Of a DNA stretch of 64,000 nt, positions 60,757 through 64,000 are shown piece after piece. Source of the DNA: an uncultured Lachnospiraceae bacterium (lineage in GTDB: Bacteria > Bacillota > Clostridia > Lachnospirales > Lachnospiraceae); contig CAJUAA010000012.1 of the NCBI GenBank assembly GCA_910584205.1, forward strand, positions 1 to 64,000. The letters are read 5' to 3'. The position numbers were made by a program, and so were the translations under genes. A model generated the notes under the pieces. That model was not told the origin of the DNA. It worked only from the letters and a program-made list of their open reading frames with translations, and ran no database searches. Each line of letters opens with the position of its first letter. Position 1 is the stretch's first letter.

Positions 60757-62544
60757 TCAATATTTATCATATCCGCCATAGGAAACATTCATATCCATGC
60801 TGTAATCCGGCTCATAGGAAGAAACTGGTCCTGATACACCAGGAGCCGAATCCACAAGATCCGTGTCCAGTCTGAACTTTCTCACCAGCTCGTTCAGAAT
60901 CTGAGCCTGTCCGGAAAGCTCCTCGCTGGCCGCCGCGCTTTCTTCCGCCGTCGCCGAGTTGGTCTGCACCACACTGGAGATCTGGTCGATGCCAAGTGTA
61001 ATCTGGGAAATGGACTCCGCCTGATCCGTAGCTGCTTTTGCAATGGACCCCATCAGGCTGCTCGCTTCCTGAATATCGCTGATCACCACTTCCAGAGACT
61101 GTGCGGTCTCATCCGCAATACGTTTTCCATTTTCCACTGCCTGAAGAGAATTCTCAATCAGAACCGCCGTATTCTTGGAAGCCTCCGCCGACTTGCTCGC
61201 CAGATTGCGCACCTCGTCTGCCACAACCGCGAAACCTTTTCCTGCCGCTCCCGCTCTGGCAGCCTCAACCGCCGCGTTCAAAGCCAGGATATTGGTCTGG
61301 AATGCAATGTCTTCAATCGTCTTGATAATCTTACCGATCTCTCCGGAAGAAGCATTAATATCCGCCATTGCCTGCAGCATGTCGTGCATGCGGTTGTTGC
61401 TCTCTCCGGCCTTCTCGCCCACCTGCATGGACTTATCGCTTGCATCCTGAGCCTGCTGAGCCGTCTGATTGATGTTGTTCGATATTTCATTGATAGATGC
61501 TGCCAGCTCTTCCACAGAAGACGCCTGCTCTGTTGCTCCCTGGGAAAGCGCCTGCGCTCCGGAGGATACCTGATCGGACCCGGAAGACACCTGCGTTGCC
61601 GAGCGATTCAAAGTTGCCAGAGTCTCGTTGAAGTTGTCTCTGATCCCCTTCATGGACTGGAAGATCTTTTGATAGTCCCCTACATACGCTTCCGCTATCG
61701 TCGAATGGATCGTAAAATCTCCGTCTGCCATGGCGCCCAGAATCTTCTCGATGTCGCGCACAATGGAGCTGACCGCCGTTGTCACCTTGTGCATGCTGTC
61801 TGCCATAGAACCGAACTCGTCTTTCGCATCATATTCCACATCCACGGAAAGGTTGCCCTGTACCATCTCTTTCATGGCTGCCTCGATCACTTTCACCGGA
61901 ACAGCAATGCTTACACTCAGACGAAGGGCGAGAATCACAGTGATGATGAACGCCACTGCAGCAATGCCGATACCCAGGGCCAGAAGTCCGTTCATCTTTA
62001 ACATCTGATCGTCAAAGCTGGTCTGAGCACTGGTTCCGATCTGTGCATATGCCTGGTCAAGCACTGCCGTATACTCTTCCACCACCGGTATGTACTCGTT
62101 CTCGATGATTTCCAGCGCCTGCTCATTGCCTGCCGCCGTACAGAGCGCCGCTGCTTCCATCACTCTTTCTCTGACAGATCCGTTGTTTGTCATCAATGTC
62201 ACAAACTCCTGCAGAAGCGTCACATCTCCGTTGTACTCCTCGATCAGTTTTTCCGCCGTGGCACGGATATCGGTGATATTCTGATCCACCACCTGGGCTC
62301 TCTGGCTGTATTCCTGCTGATTCGTCGTATTCGCAGCCAGAAGCATCTCTTTCAGTGCCTCCTGAAGTTTTGTCTCAATGCTCTGCACGGATGTCACTGC
62401 GACAAAGTCTTCCTGATAGAAATTCTGATAACCTGACTTGGAGATTGCGATTCCTGAACAGGTTGCGACCACTGACACCAGAAACAGTACCAGTATGAGG
62501 CCAAAAGATACTAGAAATTTAACATTAAGTTTTAGGTTTTTCAT
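60757..62544 (-). CDS. Methyl-accepting chemotaxis protein (four-helix-bundle sensor)
   Basis: A 595-aa receptor: TM1 about 8-30, an extracellular helical domain (about 31-195) of the 4HB_MCP type, TM2 about 196-218, HAMP, signalling domain with the same tip EDIAFQTNILALNAAVEAARAG. A Tyr/Asp-rich C-terminal tail (PVSSYEPDYSMDMNVSYGGYDKY-like) could be a tether for adaptation enzymes. The ATG at 62544 has GGAGGGG upstream; a longer start is rejected. Divergent from cheA. Confidence 0.9.
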   Translation of the reverse strand: MKNLKLNVKFLVSFGLILVLFLVSVVATCSGIAISKSGYQNFYQEDFVAVTSVQSIETKLQEALKEMLLAANTTNQQEYSQRAQVVDQNITDIRATAEKLIEEYNGDVTLLQEFVTLMTNNGSVRERVMEAAALCTAAGNEQALEIIENEYIPVVEEYTAVLDQAYAQIGTSAQTSFDDQMLKMNGLLALGIGIAAVAFIITVILALRLSVSIAVPVKVIEAAMKEMVQGNLSVDVEYDAKDEFGSMADSMHKVTTAVSSIVRDIEKILGAMADGDFTIHSTIAEAYVGDYQKIFQSMKGIRDNFNETLATLNRSATQVSSGSDQVSSGAQALSQGATEQASSVEELAASINEISNNINQTAQQAQDASDKSMQVGEKAGESNNRMHDMLQAMADINASSGEIGKIIKTIEDIAFQTNILALNAAVEAARAGAAGKGFAVVADEVRNLASKSAEASKNTAVLIENSLQAVENGKRIADETAQSLEVVISDIQEASSLMGSIAKAATDQAESISQITLGIDQISSVVQTNSATAEESAAASEELSGQAQILNELVRKFRLDTDLVDSAPGVSGPVSSYEPDYSMDMNVSYGGYDKY

Positions 62545-62835
62545 CTCAACCCCTCCTTGTAAAAGCTGTCGGATCCGCTTCTCCATCAGGGAAGCCCGCC
62601 GCTATCTTTTAATATGTCGACGCGTTTTCGCCTTTTATAACACATTTTTAAGAAATTTTTTGATTTTTTTCAAAAAAGAGGGACAAAGCCCTTATACTTG
62701 CTCTTTTTTCGCCGATAATTATTCTAGTATGCCATAGTCTGCCATACTATTTTTTGCAGCAGGCTTTTTGTTTTATGCACTTTTTAATAAGAAGCGTTTG
62801 CAGAGACTATATCAAAAAGACAGGTGGTGTTTATA
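62545..62835. other. Divergent control region between receptor and cheA
   Basis: AT-rich and non-coding. It contains A/T tracts at 62640-62690, a GCCGATAA element at 62711-62718 (plus strand) and a 7-bp stem TAGTATG/CATACTA (62725-62749) followed by six T. I could not assign a convincing promoter for the receptor gene. Confidence 0.5.
62711..62718 (+). promoter_or_regulatory. Candidate SigD -10 element for cheA
   Basis: GCCGATAA is the sigma-28 -10 consensus, 118 nt upstream of cheA. The -35 position has only a weak match (TATA-like instead of TAAA). Confidence 0.4.
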
Positions 62836-64000
62836 ATGGATAACGGTATGGAAGGTATGCTTGATACATACCTCTTCGAGACGAATTCTCTTCTGGACCA
62901 GCTTGACGAGATGCTTGTAAAGGACGAGAAGATCGGTGATTTCTCTTCCGATGACGTCAACGAGATCTTCCGCATCATGCATACGATCAAGGGTTCCTCC
63001 GCTATGATGGAGTTTGGTTCCCTTGCGAGTATCGCACATCATATAGAAGATTTGTTCTTCTATATTCGCGACAAGGGCATCGATTCTCTGGATCCGGAAC
63101 ACAAAAAAGAGCTGTTCAATCTGATGTTCCGTTCCGAGGACTGCTTACGGGGACAGGTAGAGAAGGTGGAGAACGGGGAACCCCTGGATACCGATATGGA
63201 TTCCTTCGCTTCTGAGATCAACCAGTTCCTGAAAAAAATCAGCGGAACCGCTTCAGAGGAACCGGAGGCCCCGGCCGACGCAGCCCCGAAGGGGCAGGCA
63301 TCGGCGCCGGACAGCATGACCTCCGCGGAAAATCTTCCGGCGGACGGCAGCGCCGTATGTTTCCTGCATGTATTCCTTGACGAGGGCATCGGCATGGAGA
63401 ATCTGCGCGCGTTCATGATCGTCAATTCCCTGAAGGAATGCGACGTGGATTTCCGTCATTATCCTTCCGATATGGATTCCAATCCCGAGACCTGCGCGGT
63501 CATCGTTGAGGATGGTTTCTATCTCGCTTTCGACAGTGCAGAAACGGCCGCTGTAGCGGAGGACCTTTTGAAGTCTCAGGGGCACATCCGCTCCTATGAA
63601 CTGGTCATGGTTCCCCAGCCGGAGCCCGAGCCTCCAAAGGTTCAGGAAGCGGCTCCGTCCGCAGGCGCCGCGCCCGCTCCCGCACCGGAGCACAGGGAGG
63701 CTCCGCAGAAAGCGGCTCCCGCCAATGCACCGGTCAAGCAGAATCTGATCAGTGTGAATCTGACGAAATTAAATGACCTGATGGATATCGTAGGTGAGAT
63801 CGTCATCACGGAATCCATGGTCACTTCCTGTCCGGAGCTGGATCAGCTGAACCGTGACAGCTATGATAATTTCATGAAATCCGCCCGTCAGCTGCGCAAG
63901 CTGACAGACGACCTGCAGGATCTTGCCATGTCCCTTCGAATGGTTCCCATCTCCGGCGTTTTCCAGAAGATGAACCGTATCGTCCGCGACATGAAGCAGA
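62836..64000 (+). CDS. cheA: Chemotaxis histidine kinase CheA (partial, right edge)
   Basis: The first 388 codons are present. P1 domain: phospho-acceptor H49 in IFRIMHTIKGSSAMMEF. A linker leads to a P2-like CheY-binding domain (about 175-255: CFLHVFLDEGIGMENLRAFM), then an Ala/Pro-rich linker and the start of the dimerisation domain P3 (ISVNLTKLNDLMDIVGEIVI). The kinase and CheW-like domains lie outside the window. AGGTGG is 8 nt upstream of the ATG. It is separated from the main chemotaxis genes and divergent from the receptors. Confidence 0.95.
   Translation, partial: MDNGMEGMLDTYLFETNSLLDQLDEMLVKDEKIGDFSSDDVNEIFRIMHTIKGSSAMMEFGSLASIAHHIEDLFFYIRDKGIDSLDPEHKKELFNLMFRSEDCLRGQVEKVENGEPLDTDMDSFASEINQFLKKISGTASEEPEAPADAAPKGQASAPDSMTSAENLPADGSAVCFLHVFLDEGIGMENLRAFMIVNSLKECDVDFRHYPSDMDSNPETCAVIVEDGFYLAFDSAETAAVAEDLLKSQGHIRSYELVMVPQPEPEPPKVQEAAPSAGAAPAPAPEHREAPQKAAPANAPVKQNLISVNLTKLNDLMDIVGEIVITESMVTSCPELDQLNRDSYDNFMKSARQLRKLTDDLQDLAMSLRMVPISGVFQKMNRIVRDMKQ

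Overview
The window looks like a chromosome segment of a motile, Gram-positive anaerobe of the Clostridia, most likely a Lachnospiraceae. The evidence is AGGAGG-type ribosome binding sites almost everywhere, the Firmicute chemotaxis set (CheC, CheD, CheV, FliY) inside one long fla/che operon, sigma-A promoters of TTGNNN-17-TATAAT type, lipoproteins with LTGC lipoboxes, and FliA/SigD encoded inside the flagellar operon. The taxon is an inference from gene content. I saw no rRNA, tRNA, insertion sequence, prophage or CRISPR.

Layout. 1-11.6 kb is mixed housekeeping: glycogen synthase glgA, an ABC-F ATPase of the YbiT type, an ECF sigma factor with its putative anti-sigma partner, galE with a cysteine-less PTS IIB-like protein, an orphan 173-aa gene behind a structured leader, a MoxR ATPase/VWA pair with an overlapping yfcE-type phosphodiesterase, and a small DtxR/MntR repressor. 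11.6-30.6 kb is an accessory uptake region, all on the minus strand: two back-to-back nickel/oligopeptide-type ABC transporters, a two-component system, a LysR regulator with two paralogous SAM methyltransferases, and a FecBCD-like metal-chelate ABC transporter. Six minus-strand promoters in this region share one GC-rich box abutting the -35 hexamer, which suggests one regulon. Two of them drive only short, terminated, non-coding units of about 80 nt.

30.6-33.6 kb is a compact three-gene unit: a T4-like RNA ligase, a bifunctional HD-phosphoesterase/5'-OH polynucleotide kinase (HD-Pnk architecture) and an MBL-fold hydrolase. Together the first two make a complete RNA end-healing and sealing cassette. 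It sits directly behind the terminator of the flagellar operon.

33.6-62.5 kb is the flagellar/chemotaxis block on the minus strand, read in the order mcp, mcp, flgB, fliE, fliF, fliG, fliH, fliI, fliJ, fliK, flgD, TIGR02530-type gene, flgE, flbD, motA, motB, fliM, cheY, flgC, fliY, fliO, fliP, fliQ, fliR, flhB, flhA, sigD, two rod genes, cheC, cheD, cheV. Unusual points are flgC displaced about 13 kb from flgB, a terminator where flgC would be expected, no fliL, flhF or flhG in the block, and a FliY linker holding three copies of a FliM-N-like motif. A divergent cheA runs off the right edge. Flagellin, cap, hook-junction proteins, cheW, cheB and cheR are not in the window.
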